DNA of 64,000 nt. Source: Dipteronia dyeriana (lineage: Eukaryota > Streptophyta > Magnoliopsida > Sapindales > Sapindaceae). The DNA lies in the NCBI GenBank assembly GCA_032871835.1, contig CM065300.1, positions 107,567,088-107,631,087 on the forward strand. Direction: 5' to 3'. Below, piece after piece: positions 22,734 through 34,712 of this stretch. The notes beneath the pieces were generated by a model. The model was not told the origin of the DNA. It was given only the letters and a program-made list of their open reading frames with translations, and did not search any database. The position numbers were made by a program, and so were the translations under genes. Numbering within the stretch: the first letter of the stretch is position 1; every line of letters starts with the position of its first letter.

Positions 22734-23992
22734 GATTTCTTAAGAATAATAAAAATTATATAAGTAAAAAATCAAGATAAAGACCTTTCGAATATTTATC
22801 ACGAATTAAATAAAATAATTCAATCGTAAAATTCAACGGTGATCCAACACCCATAAATGTAACGACTCCGTTAGAAGTTCGGACCATTTACTAGTTGGAC
22901 TAGGTCCCACCTAATTGTTAACACAACAACCAACGTCTTTAATTTTAGCCTTGCGATTTTGTTAACAAGAACTCTTGGGAGGATGTTAATAAAATCATAT
23001 TGACTGCATTACCAAGTTATCGACCTTTAATGTATTCCTTCATGAATATTCAATCTTTTGGAGTATATATCGTTTGGGTTAATTGTCTAGTCTATCCTTG
23101 TAAGGAAGTATCTTCCTAAATTTCAGTCATGAATACCCCTTGAGGGGTTATTATACGAAACATAAAGCTCAACTAAACTTGGAGGCCATAGGTGTTCCGA
23201 AATACCTTCTCCCACTCAATTGTTTAAGGCGTGTGATCGAATTCCATAGAATGATTAACCAAGTTATCTAAATGCCAATTAGATACCTTAACCATTCAAT
23301 GCATGTTCCTACCAAAAGAGATATATGAGTGACACTCCTATGCTATATGACATGTTATCAAGCAATGATAAACATTGCAATATTAACGTAAATATAAATA
23401 GCTACAATTTTGGTCCATCATAGAAAAACAAGTAAATTACAAATTTTGGAATACAAAAAACTCCTTTCTTGGTGAACAATTCTTCATGTGTCCATCGTTT
23501 GCACATCCCTTGGCTGCCTCCCATGGGCTTGCGCACCCTATAACCCCATAAAAGGCTGCCATGCGCAGCCCATGGCTTCCATAGAGCTGCCCTGCGCAGC
23601 CCATGCCACAACAATCATGGTCGCTTGCTCATTCGTATGAACGTTTGTTGCTATGGCTCAGACGGTCCCAAACTTGTTTGGATGGCTTCCAATTATTCAA
23701 ACATTTGAGTCTTCGATACTTGAATGTATTGCAGATGAATTTTGAATAATAAAATACTACCGTTTTAAAAAAAAGATTAAAACTACTACAGTATTTTTAA
23801 TACAATATAGTGCAGTTATTAAATACAATATTTTTCTGTAATATTTTTATTACAATAGCAAAATAAATAAAATACTTTGCAACTACCAAGAAGGAAATTA
23901 TGGCAATGAAAGGTCACCCTTCTTGTTACAAACCCAAAACAAAAATACATTGAAATTCTATGACTAAAATTAAGCAATAACAATGCACATAA

Positions 23993-24056
<64 letters not shown>

Positions 24057-24179
24057 ATGCATTCCAATGTAAATAAATATTTGAATACCTAGAGTGTCAT
24101 TCTTTCCAAAACATGCATATTTACAAAAAAAAAAGAAATAGATTCACGTTCACATACATTAATTAGTCTATGGTACAAC
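22734..24179 (-). other. Element B untranslated leader
   Basis: About 1.45 kb between primer site and gag, colinear with 4167-5483. No conserved frame. It includes a GC-richer patch (23470-23620) and an (AT)n tract. Confidence 0.7.
23994..24054. repeat. (AT)n microsatellite
   Basis: About 30 uninterrupted AT units in the leader of B. Confidence 0.97.
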
Positions 24180-24181
24180 CA

Positions 24182-24194
24182 GGCTCTGATACCA
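24182..24194 (-). other. Primer-binding site of element B
   Basis: Minus-strand TGGTATCAGAGCC, two bases inside the 5' LTR; complementary to the 3' end of initiator-Met tRNA, the standard plant copia primer. Confidence 0.9.
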
Positions 24195-24196
24195 AT

Positions 24197-26455
24197 TGTA
24201 GGCAAAAATCTGTTTAAAACACGGAGGAAGCACAAAATTTGGGTTTGATATATATAAAAAATTTCCCTTTGAAAGAAAGAATCTTAACCCTAGATTAATT
24301 GATGTACATTAAAAGTATCGTACCTTTTTCTCGTGACGATTGAACTAGCACCGAATTGAATCCGCAAGATCTTCTAATCCAATCACGAACGTGAATCACC
24401 TAGGAGTCTGAGATACCTTTCTTTAAATTGTACACCTGAGGATGGAAATAAACAAAATCTATTTCTTTTGTTAGTCACAAAAATCCTCCAAGAGAAAACT
24501 CAAGAACGTCCAGTCACTTGTGAATTATCAATCTATTTGATTGAAATTTGCATGAACCCGATTCGATTCATGTACACAAAACTCTTTTGATGTAAAGGAT
24601 ACTAGTGCACTATCAAAAACAAAAACGTTCCCCATTTCTCTTCTCCTTGGCTGAATTCAATACACGATATCTATAAGTTGACCGAATTTTGTCTTGAGCA
24701 AAAACTAGTTTTTTCTCTCTCAAAATTCTCTAGCTTGGCTGAAATTTTCAACATAAAATTATATGCTTTGCCTAAATTTAAAGGTGTATATATAGGTATA
24801 CAAATCCTCTCTTAAAAAGGATTTACTTGGTGAACAAGAATCCTTTTCAATGAAAAATTCTTTTTCACACCAAGACTCCTAATCAGACTCAAATAGTGTA
24901 TTTATTCAATAACCAATTATTGAATATAATTAAATTGTAACTAAATTAAAACTTCCTAATTTGACTAATTGTCAACTAGAGTTTAATAGAAATCAAATAC
25001 TTCCGAAATTGACTAGATAAATAAATTCCTATTATTTATCTACTTATCAAATATAGTATTTGATAGTTATCATATTACCAACAATAATATGACTCTAAGG
25101 GACCATCTCCTACTAGGAATTTTTTTTGTCTTTTAATAAAAAAATTAATTAATTAATTTCCAATTAATTAAATAATAAAATAAAAAAAAACAATATATAA
25201 GGCTATTATATATATCCTTGCCGCCCAAGCTATATAAATATGGGCCAAATATTGTTTTTCCTATTTTATTAAATCCATTAGATTTAAATAAAAAGTCAAC
25301 ATATGAACTAGACCCATTCTTATTAAAAGAAACAAGTCCACATGCCTTAATACAATTCTAGATGGACCCATAAATTGGTCCGGTGGAATATATCAGATGA
25401 TCCAAGCAAGTTTGTGTAGATTGGGGATCTTGGCAGGCTATCTAAATTTAAGATCCAATAGATATAACCTAATCACAATCAACAAATGATTCACTTAGGT
25501 CCGATCTATTAATTTTAGTTCATTCCACTAAAGAACTAAATTTGAACTCTTAAATAAAGATAGAATAAGTTAATGTTGCTTATTCATAATCTGAACAATC
25601 TTAATGGAGATAGTGTATCCTCATGAAGAATATCAGTAATCGCCAAGAGCTCATAGACTGCCTATAGCTCTCCAAGTTACCATATTTACTCATATGACCA
25701 CATTTTGAACTTGGATATTTTGACTTGTCCAGAAGCCATATTTCAATAAACACTATTGAAAACTTAACGTTAAGATTTAATATCCAATACCTCAAAACAT
25801 GCATATTATGATATTCTAATCTCATTTAATAAATGGAGCCACATTGTCCATATCTATAAATGAAGTCCTCTATTAATTAACAAATGAATACCGCCAAACT
25901 ATCGAGGATAGACTATGCTATATAATCGTACTCATTGATAGCTCAAATGATAACACTTGCAACCATAAGTCTATCATTTATCTAAGGATTGAGATAGACT
26001 CTCCGATTGTCTTCTAGTGAAAACTTTTATCCATTGACGGTTCTAGATAAAGTAATTCACTGTGATCTTATTCAGTGCACCTAGTGCACTATATTCTTTT
26101 ACCTAAGGACACCACACTTTGATGATTTTAGACTCATCATAACACATTTGATCCCACTCAAATAGTAGCTATAGAATCTACAACTTGGACAAGATAAAGG
26201 CTTGCAATCTTAGTCTTAAGTTTTGAATATTATTCAAGACTAACTAAAGAATTGTGTCTACCTCATACATATCCAGATGTACGAACAATTATTCTTTTCT
26301 CATAGTCTTTTGACCTTATGATTATTTAATTTTGGCAATTATAATATTTAAACTGTAAATGCTATAAGATTTGTTAAACTAAAAATAACTTTTATTAATA
26401 CGAAAAGATTGTCAAATACATTATTACACTCTTGCTATTGAGTATAATCCCAACA
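24197..26455 (-). repeat. 5' LTR of element B (intact, 2259 bp)
   Basis: TGTAGG...CCCAACA on the plus strand, so TG...CA on the minus strand. It serves as the reference copy that reveals the breakpoints in the split 3' LTR. A TATATATAC-type TATA candidate lies on the minus strand near 24787-24797. Confidence 0.93.
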
Positions 26456-27000
26456 GTCAAGATATACATAAAGTAAATCAACCCATATCATTCAACTATC
26501 TCTCTAACAAACCATTTCAATATTATTCCATGAAAGCAAGTAAAAACTAAAAGACAAAAACATAGGTCATAAATTAAAAAATAAGTTTAAGAAAATTAAA
26601 GTAAAGTGGGTTGCCTCCTTCCAGACTTCTTCTATGAAAATGAGGCTCTTGCTCTTTTTATAAGTACTCTTGGTCTGCTTGTCACTCCTGACGCGCAAGT
26701 TGTTGTTTTTTCCTACCAAGAGATAAAAAACCTCACTTAAACACACAAGCTGTAAAAAATTTGCTTCCTCCAAAAGCTCTAGATTATCTGCCACACTAGA
26801 GCATACATCAGAAAGTTCAGGAAAGCTAGATTTTTCTTGATACTTGCAGTTGTCAAACCAAAGCTGGAAAGACATGTTGTTGAAAAGAAACAAGCTAAGC
26901 AAACTAAACAATTCCCCTAATAAATTTTACCCCCAAACCTAGTTCTTTCTCTCTTCTAAATTATCAATCACAATTTCACACGTAAAGAGAGAAATATTAG
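26456..27000 (-). other. Element G interior, noncoding
   Basis: Begins with the duplicated gtcaa. The block gtgggttgcctcct near 26608-26622 is a phrase common inside large non-autonomous plant gypsy-like elements. The minus open frame at 26911-26567 shows no recognisable domain and I do not call it. Confidence 0.5.
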
Positions 27001-28442
27001 ATTAAAGAAGGAAAAGTAAATTGTGCATTTTTGAAAAAAAAAATAAAGCATTAAAGTAAAATGTATAAAATAATTTTTCTACATTATGTACTTGTGCTAG
27101 GGGTGTTATCAACTAACGGAGGCTTAACTAAGCTTGGAGATTGATTCTTTTTCACAACCTTTTTTCTTTAGCTTTGTGTCTAACTTGGTTAACCAAGTCC
27201 TTCCTTACCTAAATTTTCTTGGCTCTAGGTATTCCTAGGCTTCTTAACCCATGTCTTCCTAACATTCTTATAATTCTCTTTATGTTTAAAATCTCCTCAT
27301 AAGTGTTGCCTTGCATGTTCATAGCCTTGTGGTCCAATGTGACCAATATCATGGCAATGGTGGCACACGATGAGAAGGTTAGGAATTATATCTTTTTGGT
27401 GGGTCTTTGTTGGAGGTGGGAATGGATGATTCTTACTCTTCTTGTATTGGCACTTTGAATTCCTTGACTTATGGCAATCTTTCCTCTTTTGGATGTTGAA
27501 CCGCTTCCTTCATCATTGCCTCAATTTGTCACCTAGCTTTAAAAGCTCCGTAAGGTGGTCAAGTTCCTTCTTCTTCATTATTTCTAAAGCCTAGTCCCTT
27601 GTTTCAATTTCTGCTTACATTAGTTGTATCCTCTTGGCAAAGTCCTCACTGATCTCTTCTAACTCTTTCAAGGGTGAACTATTTTTCGCTACAAGGCTCT
27701 TCATTCGATTTTCTACTTCCTTGTTCATGTTAAAATTGTTTTCTTTCTTCTTTCGGGGGACACTGTTCTCCACCTTGATCGATTCAAACTCAAATGTGAG
27801 CTTCTTGTTTCCTTATTCAAGCTCATCAACTTTCACCCTTCTCAAGGCTTTCTTGCCTTTAAATTCCTTCTTCATGAGCAGTAACTTCTTCTTAAATTCT
27901 TCTCTCATATTTTCTTTCTCTTGAGAAGTTTTACCAATTTCTCTTGATATAAATAGACTTTATCTTCTTGAATTGCTCTTATTTTCGTTGGCGCTCTTCA
28001 TCCTTATTTGCCTCCTTCTCAATTGTTTGTACAAAATCATGTACACTGTTTATTGACCTCTCTTGCTTGAGATCATCTATTACAAAACAACTATTTTGAT
28101 CGTCTTTAAAAGATTTTGGTTGCTCAAGGATATTGACCTCATTATAGGTCCTTGGGGAGTCTCGGTGAGTGCTCCAATCCTATTTACAAGAGTTGTTGTT
28201 TGGCTTCTAGTTCAACTATGGGTTGTAGGAATCTCTAAATGTGGTCATGGAAATCTATTTCTTAACTGAAAACTCTTTATGTCATGCCCTACTTCACCAC
28301 ACATTTTGCATACCACAACCACCGCTTGCTCTCCTCTTGAAGTGTACGACATTTGTTGATTTGAAATTTTAGACTTCATAGCATGTGCACAATTTGCATC
28401 TCTCTTATATGTATAAGTGTGTTGCCCAAAAAAGTCTACCAT
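27000..28442 (-). pseudogene. Element G gag-like remnant
   Basis: The minus strand starts at an ATG near 28442 (MVDFFGQHTYTYKRDANCAH). A degenerate zinc-knuckle-like CKMCGEVGHDIKSF lies at about 28310-28260; the last Cys is missing. Further on is a long lysine/glutamate-rich coiled-coil stretch (about 27924-27634, written in a broken frame) and a second knuckle-like CHHCHDIGHIGPQG near 27390-27330, again without its last Cys. This resembles copia/SIRE-like gag proteins with coiled coil plus CCHC. Numerous stops; no pol domain follows before 26456. What family gag it came from is uncertain. Confidence 0.5.
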
Positions 28443-28496
28443 TTTGGAAAAAAAAACAAAAATACCAAAAGAAGTAAAATAAACAAAAGAAAACTT

Positions 28497-29355
28497 TAGG
28501 GTCCATCTTGTAAGCGTTTTTCAGTTACTGCTTTTTTAGAATAAAAATGACAATGAAAACAATGTTTTTTGTTTTAGTTTTGAATTCTGAAAACGTGTCT
28601 GGTAGCATACACTGAAAGCTGTATTTTGAAAAAAAAAACGGAAAAAACACGTCTGTTAGGTTAACTAAACACTATCAAAAATTGAAATATCAATTTTTGC
28701 ATTTTGTTTAATATTATTACAATTATAAACAAATTCATTAAATAATTAATCAATATAACTTTTGTATTGTATTTTGTAAATTAAACAAAAGTAACACATC
28801 TCAAATTACTAAAAAAATAATTAATTAATTAATCAAAACTAAACTCTCAATTTATAAATAAGTATTATTTTAATAAATATAAATAATATTAATAAAGTAT
28901 ATATAAAAAAAAAGAAAAAGAAAGGAAACCAGATCGGTAAAGAAGAAAAAGAAAAGAAGAGGATCGAAGATGAAAATGAGGAAGAGGATCGAAGAAGGAG
29001 AATGGTAAGAGAAGAAGAAGCATTGGAGAAGGAAAATGAGAAGAAGAGGATAAGAGAATATGAAAAAGAGGACCAGAGAAGAAAAAGGTTTGGAGAAAAA
29101 GAAGAAGAAGGTTCAAAGAAGAAGAAGAAGAGGATCAGAAAAGAAGAAAAAAAATGTAAAAAAAAAATTGAAAAACAAATAAAACATGTATTTTGTGTTT
29201 TTCAAAATTTTCATTGTTAACACTGATTTTGTTTTTCATTTTTTTTTTCGTTTTTTGAAAATAAAATAAAAAACGGTTAACAAATGCAAATTCAAAATCG
29301 TTTTTGAAAAATAAAAATAAAACTGGGCTGAAAAACAACTGCATGACGGGGCTTA
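28497..29355. mobile_element. Candidate MITE inside element G
   Basis: Ends look like imperfect inverted repeats: TAGGGTCCATC...gtttttcag at the left, and TAAGCCCCGTC...gtttttcag on the complement of the right end. Such gggtcc...ttttcag ends are common in hAT-like plant MITEs. I could not define an 8-bp target duplication. The middle carries a purine-rich tract (28905-29160). The sequence on either side fits the G leader. Confidence 0.5.
28905..29160 (+). repeat. Purine-rich GAA/GAG tract
   Basis: About 255 bp with almost no pyrimidines on the plus strand, built from degenerate agaagaa and gaggatcga words. Open frames here (Lys/Glu on plus, Phe/Leu/Ser on minus) reflect composition, not genes. 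Confidence 0.85.
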
Positions 29356-29410
29356 AAATAACTAAGACTCTAAACAAGAAAACTACGGTTAGCCGACTAA
29401 TTAACACCTT

Positions 29411-29428
29411 TCCCCGGCAGCGATGCCA
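29411..29428 (-). other. Primer-binding site of element G (tRNA-Asp type)
   Basis: Minus-strand TGGCATCGCTGCCGGGGA closely resembles TGGCGCCGTTGCCGGGGA, the tRNA-Asp primer site of Athila-like gypsy elements, with four changes. It fixes the orientation of G and the inner end of its 5' LTR. Confidence 0.75.
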
Positions 29429-29430
29429 TT

Positions 29431-31110
29431 TGACGAGTAAGTTTTTATCGTTAGAAAATGAAAGTCAAAAATATTTATAAAGTCCTTATCAATGTCCTTA
29501 AAATGGGTAAACATGTATAATGACAAGCTAGGGTATCATCAATAGGGAAGGAAATTAAATGACTATGATTAATTAACTACTATTATACTAAAACAAAGCA
29601 TGTAAAGGTAAAGACAGTTGTTTTGAAAGTTAATAACTACAATTATGTTAATTAATCTAACATGCAACTAAGTTAATAAGAAATGTGTGTTAAAATATGA
29701 TAGTGAGAATTAAGGAATTGATGTATCAAACAAGTGAATTATTGACAAATTACAAACTCTCACGGATGTACATTAATCTATTATAATGAATCTAGATGTA
29801 TAGAATTGGTTGTATATACCTTATGAGTTTCCAATCTAGATGTATAGTATTTTCCACCAAAATTGATTGTTCATCAATACACATCTATCGAATTAAGGGA
29901 CTATTCTCTTTATAAAGTCACCAACCTAGATGTATAGGATTGATGCTTAACCTCTCACAACCAACCAACCTAGATGTATAGAATTGATTACCCATTTGAG
30001 ATTTGATAGAAATTGAGATTATTAAGTCCGGGTCTCACTTGGGGGATGTACTCTTGTTTGACATTTCCATTTAATAGAGCTTAAGAAGACCAAGAAGATG
30101 TATGCCTAATCAACTACTCAAATCATTTCTCCACAAACAAGCAAAAAAAGGAATGTACAATCAAATACCCATTTATTTTGAAATCAATTAATTCAAAGAG
30201 TGAAACATGATTGAGAGATTAAATGTAATCAATATGGTTCAATACAAAGCCCAAATTCCACAAGTGTTTCACATCAATCCCTAAGTGGGATATTTTGCTA
30301 CTTATGCTAAATAGAAAATAAAAGCTAATAGAAGACCCATGTAGAACTCCTCCCTTTTAAAGCTTGAATCCAATCTCCTAATAGCCTTGAGTAGTAGCTG
30401 ATGTAAGATAGGTTTAGATAGGTGGGATAGATTCCTAGATCTAGGGTTAGGGTTAGTGAGATAGAAGAATGGTGAAAAGGTGTTTTTATGTGTTGGAGGG
30501 GAGATGAAGGTTTTAGATCTAGAAAGAGAAAATGAATTATGTAAATGGTGTCTGGGCATGTGGCTGATTTCACACATGATTCCTTAAATAGGGTCCTAAA
30601 AATAGGTCTGAAATGTTGATGTGGTTGATCATGACGTGTCAAATACAGAGGTATAGCACCAGTAGGAACCTATATAGTACTCGCGTAGTGACCAGATGCT
30701 TCTGATTTCTGTCTCTAGGGGTCGGTGAGATACGTGGGATGTGCGCTGGTGGAGACTGGTGTATGTGCCCGTGCAAGAACTAGATGTCCATGTTTTGCTC
30801 TTTGGTCTGCTCAGGTGCACGGGTTTTACGCTAATAGTGGGTGGGTGGTACCTGGTGTAGTACCTATGCACTGATGCTTCTTACACTATCACTTTTGACT
30901 TGTTATCTACACAACTCAATGATTTCCATCCTTTCTTCCAAAATATACCTAATTGCCTATAAACATATCAAAAGAGCCATAAGATACGAAAAAGAGCCCG
31001 AAAATGAGCCAAAGGAATTGGAATTAAAGGCCAAAATATATGACAATTTTTGCACGATAAGATAGCTAGTGAGTTTTTCCCAATTAGAGGGTTTCTCATG
31101 TCAAACATAT
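29431..31110 (-). repeat. 5' LTR of element G (outer end cut by D or uncertain)
   Basis: Starts TGACGAG two bases beyond the primer site. No partner LTR is in the window, so the outer end is not proven; D begins at about 31111. It contains a 45-bp tandem array (29791-30000) and no credible gene. Small open frames at 30302-30871 are unsupported. Confidence 0.5.
29791..30005. repeat. 45-bp degenerate tandem array
   Basis: The core ctagatgtatag occurs at about 29792, 29836, 29926 and 29970, with a degenerate copy near 29880, giving a 44-46 bp period over five units. Confidence 0.8.
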
Positions 31111-31306
31111 TGAAATGAATCAAGTGCATTTCTAAGCAACCCGAAGGGGGGTGAAAGGGATGTTAATTGATAATTACCAACTTTTTCGGTAAGTCGGTAT
31201 TAATCACAATAAAGCCAAACGAGCAAACAATAAAAAACAATTAAAGTGCAAAAGTATAAAAAACACTTGAATTTTATGTGGAAACATCCAAACGAGAAAA
31301 ACCATG
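31111..31306 (-). repeat. 3' LTR of D, piece 1
   Basis: Resembles 7154-7355: tgaaa start, ggggggtgaa block and cgagaaaaacca. Interrupted by LTR N. Confidence 0.7.
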
Positions 31307-33062
31307 TGCAAGAACCTCAATTTTATGATTGACTTATTTCTTGACAAATCACATTTGGGGATGCTTTTATAATGGGTAGTTTAGGCTTTCAAAGCCAAGC
31401 TTCCAAGCATATCCATGAGCTTCAAGAGGTAGTTTACTTGTACTTATTTCTTATTGAAAAGATTTAGTTGCACACTCTCACATTTCATATATGAATTTAT
31501 ATTGACATACATTTTTTATTGTACACACACACACTTACATGTATTTGAGTTGTTGCACGTGTTCATGCACTTCATTCTAGGTATTAGGTATGGTTATTGT
31601 GTGTTTAATTTTTTTTTTCATTGTTTTATCAAAAATGTCAATGCATGCACGATTATGTGTTTTTATCAGTGTAAAGAGAGACCTTTCGAGTCTCTAGTGT
31701 GTTGGTAGTACACGGGTCCATTACCCATGCTATACCAGCACACTAGGCTGCCCTTGTTTGCTTTCCTTAGTTAGTGCGTTGATCAAAGGATGGTTGACCA
31801 GCGCAGTCCTCACCTGCGTATCATAAGAAGGCAGTCTGATCAGGTTATATGCTACTCAACCAGCGCTAGTCGACTAACGCACCTCACCCGCGCACTAAGC
31901 TGTTTGACGATGTTACTTGTTGTTCGCAGGTCTTTATGAGGGTTAGTGTGCATGTCCCTACCTGCACACTGTGCAATTTTTAGGGGCATTCAGGTCTTTT
32001 CATGTAGCTGATTTAGCTCCCTATAAAATCATTTATTTATTTGCTTCTTCCTTACCTCTCCAACATTTAAAAAAAACCAAGAAAGAGAAAGATAGAGTCT
32101 TACGGGAGAAAGTTTGTTCAAGCTTTATTAATTCTCCAAACCCCAAACCCATCTTTATCTTACATCTCTATCGTCATTTAAAGCATGAGTCTTCATTTAT
32201 TGTTCTAGCTTATCAAGACATGTCATATATTGTTTAAGTTAGCAAATCTTCATATTTATTGCATATCTTTTGAAGTTATGACAAGTTTGGGGTTTGTACT
32301 GTGATAGCTAGCATTTAGGTCATATTTTCCTTCTAGCTAAGTCTTTATGCATTGCATTTAGATATTGTTATTTAGGAGTAATTGATTGTATTTTGTGATT
32401 GCATTGTTGTCCCTGCCATTGTATGACAACTTGTGCTGAAAATCACTTTGTTTGATAACTAGATTTTAGACTTGCATATCTATATCTAGTTAACTTTTTA
32501 TGAGCATTCATATAGACTTTGATATCTAGGATTCGTACTTAATTGAAATCTTTATTCCTATATAAGCATATAGTGTTTTGCCTAGCAATAATCGCATTTA
32601 GAATATTTTTATATATTCACTTAGGCTATATTGTTGATCTCTTTCTTGAGAATTAAGTCTTGTGACTAAATTGCACAAGCAAATGAAGTCTTGTAACCAA
32701 GGTTATGTTGGCAAGCATTGATTGATAATTACTATCAAAGGCAATTTGGGTAGTAGTGGTGGGTTAGTAACCTTGAAGTGTGACGAGGGGGTCAACTTAG
32801 GTTGTAAACATCATTACAATTATGGATTTGAGGATTGGAATGGCTAAGAGGTTAGCCTGTGGCTTTTCCCTTATCGAAGGGTTTCCATGTATAAATCAAG
32901 TGTCATTTATAATTTTGTACTTTACGCTTGATTTTGTATGTTTGTTTGTTAGGTAAATTTTTAATATTGACTAATCAAGAAAAAGTGGTAACTAAATTGA
33001 TTAAAACCTATTCACCCCTCCCCCTCTAGGTAATTAGACACACACTTTAGAGAATTTTACCA
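31307..33062 (+). mobile_element. LTR N, C family (plus strand, inserted in D)
   Basis: Starts TGCAAGAACCTCAATTTTATG, matching the outer end of the C LTR (TGTAAGAACCTC on its minus strand). It ends with the family terminus containing cccctccccctctagg, followed by gacacac. No internal region is attached, so it is a solo LTR or fragment; a clean 5-bp target duplication is not evident (acca occurs at both edges). It has a GC-rich island (31690-31980) and a TATA box at 32022-32028. Open frames within it are not genes. Confidence 0.75.
32022..32028 (+). promoter_or_regulatory. TATA box of LTR N
   Basis: tataaaa just after the GC-rich island and before the CT-rich leader, the same relative position as the TATA box of C. 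Confidence 0.5.
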
Positions 33063-34267
33063 AAGGACTAGTCACACTAGCCACTTGCGCCATAGAAATC
33101 AACTATATGAAAAGGAAATTACACCCCTCAAGCGATACTCGGACTCTCACTCTTGATAACCTCAGACTATGGATACTACCACTAACCACTCTTGGTTCAA
33201 TCCCTAGTGATATCCCCCAATCCACTAATGTGAGCACCTCCTAATCTACCCCACGATCTTTTACAGTGGCTCTTGGAAACCAATGCCTGCCAACCACCCT
33301 TTGGTTGCAAGACTTCACTTGCTTGTGTTACTTCAAATAGAAGCCACAAGACTTTGGCTATATGAAGAGAAGTAATTGTATATGTGATCAATATAATGAT
33401 ACTCAACCCAAATTATGATAGACAACATAAATTACTTTACTAGGAATTTGTAAAAACAAATCCAAGTTGTCAATTGTCTAAATACAAAGTATAAAGACTT
33501 ATATATATTTTAACAATAGCAACAATCCTAGCTATCACAAACAATCACAACGAATCAACAAATATGCTCATAATGACTTCATCATATACATAGCATATAT
33601 TCATGTGATTGAGACAGCATTTGGTCATACAATGAATGCAAGTCTTAGACCAATGTTTATCAAAATAAACTCAATTAGATATATATAGAATTTTGAACAG
33701 ACTAATTGTTACACAAAACAGACATAAGCATTCAATAAGCTTAACTAGTTGATTAAAAAATAATCTATCAACCTAGTTATCAATAAATCACAAATGAATG
33801 TTTGATCTAGCCTTTAGGTAAAAATGACCCAATCAATTAAGCTATCAAAATACAAACCTAATCATGTTATCAATCAATGGAATAATGCATTCAAAAATGA
33901 TTTCTACAAATCTATGCATTAAAAATGAAATCATGGACGTAAAAGGACAATAAATAAAGATAAGATGTTTGTTCTTACTTACCAAGTCAAGAATGATGAT
34001 GCTTTAGTCATACAATAAATGCATGGGTTTTGGTTTTGGAGAGTTAAAGAAGCAATCTTGGTGATTTCTCTCACTAGAGAAGCTCTTTCTCTCAATAGGA
34101 TATGAATTTGTGAGCTCTAGGTCTAAATGGAGAAGAAGATGAAGTATATATATGATCCAAGTAAAACTATACCATTTTGAGAAAGTTTAAAACATAATTT
34201 TTAAGGCTAAAACATCGTAGCGCACGGGTTTAACATGATGGTAGGAACCCACACATAACATACATGC
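33063..34267 (-). repeat. 3' LTR of D, piece 2
   Basis: Follows 7370-8520 of C: the blocks tcggactctcactc, cagactatgg, ttttacagtgg and ttaaagaag...ctctctc appear in the same order. Interrupted by LINE J. Confidence 0.75.
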
Positions 34268-34304
34268 CGCTCCTAAGAATTGTGTTACTATTAAATGCCA
34301 TAGT

Positions 34305-34625
34305 ATGAAAACTTGTAAGGACCAAAGTGTGTTTAGCTTGAGGGAGGTGGGTCGGTCTCAAGATGTCAGGGTTTCAGGTTCTTTCAGAGGTAGATGGAAT
34401 TTGGATGCCGAGATTGCTCAGGTGATTGAAAAAGGATCTAACTTCGGTGTCTTCAAGCGCTCCAAAGTTTCTACTGGTGGTGGTGCAGTACCCGAAGAGG
34501 GAGGTAATTTCAAGGTTGGTTCTTGGAGTCTTTCAAATGAGGTAGCAAAAGTCATTGAGGTTGAGGCTACCATCCTATTTGACTTTGATGGTAATAAGGA
34601 GAGGATTCCAGAAGGAAAAGTTTAG
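34305..34625 (+). pseudogene. LINE J ORF1 C-terminal remnant
   Basis: A 106-codon open frame immediately upstream of ORF2, with sequence such as GSFRGRWNLDAEIAQVIEKG and a repeat-like ...NEVAKVIEVE. I do not recognise a domain; position alone suggests the end of the RNA-binding ORF1 protein. The N-terminal zinc knuckle expected in plant L1 ORF1 is absent because the copy is truncated. Confidence 0.5.
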
Positions 34626-34712
34626 AAGGGAGAAAAAAGACGAGGCTAGATGGCAGGCAGTGTAATGTCCTGTCGGTTTTTGTTAGTAGGATATAGGGAT
34701 TCTTTTGCTTTA

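Larger units (their letters stand above)
6653..26455 (-). mobile_element. Copia LTR retrotransposon B, nested host of C, E and F
   Basis: Complete minus-strand copia element bounded by TGTAGG at 6653 and CCCAACA at 26455, with the perfect 5-bp target duplication gtcaa on both sides. The 5' LTR is intact (24197-26455). The 3' LTR is split into 6653-7153, 14607-15029, 17109-18223 and 18918-19129 by three later insertions; the pieces sum to about 2.26 kb, equal to the 5' LTR. The interior (19130-24196) holds primer site, leader, gag, integrase, reverse transcriptase and RNase H, all with stops and frameshifts. It lacks the zinc knuckle and protease active site, like A. Confidence 0.93.

Noticed and set aside
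24182..24194. Possible tRNA-Met gene
   Set aside because: Only a primer-binding site complementary to the tRNA 3' end; no cloverleaf can be formed. The same applies to 12326-12340, 29411-29428, 53241-53260 and 58392-58410.
26567..26911. 114-codon minus-strand frame
   Set aside because: No recognisable domain, Phe/Leu-rich N-terminus, in the noncoding part of G; not supported.
29002..29220. Lys/Glu-rich frame and its Phe/Leu/Ser-rich antisense
   Set aside because: Low-complexity purine tract; not conserved and no flanking gene structure.
34305..34625. Stand-alone host gene
   Set aside because: Position directly before LINE ORF2 and lack of independent signals make it the ORF1 tail.
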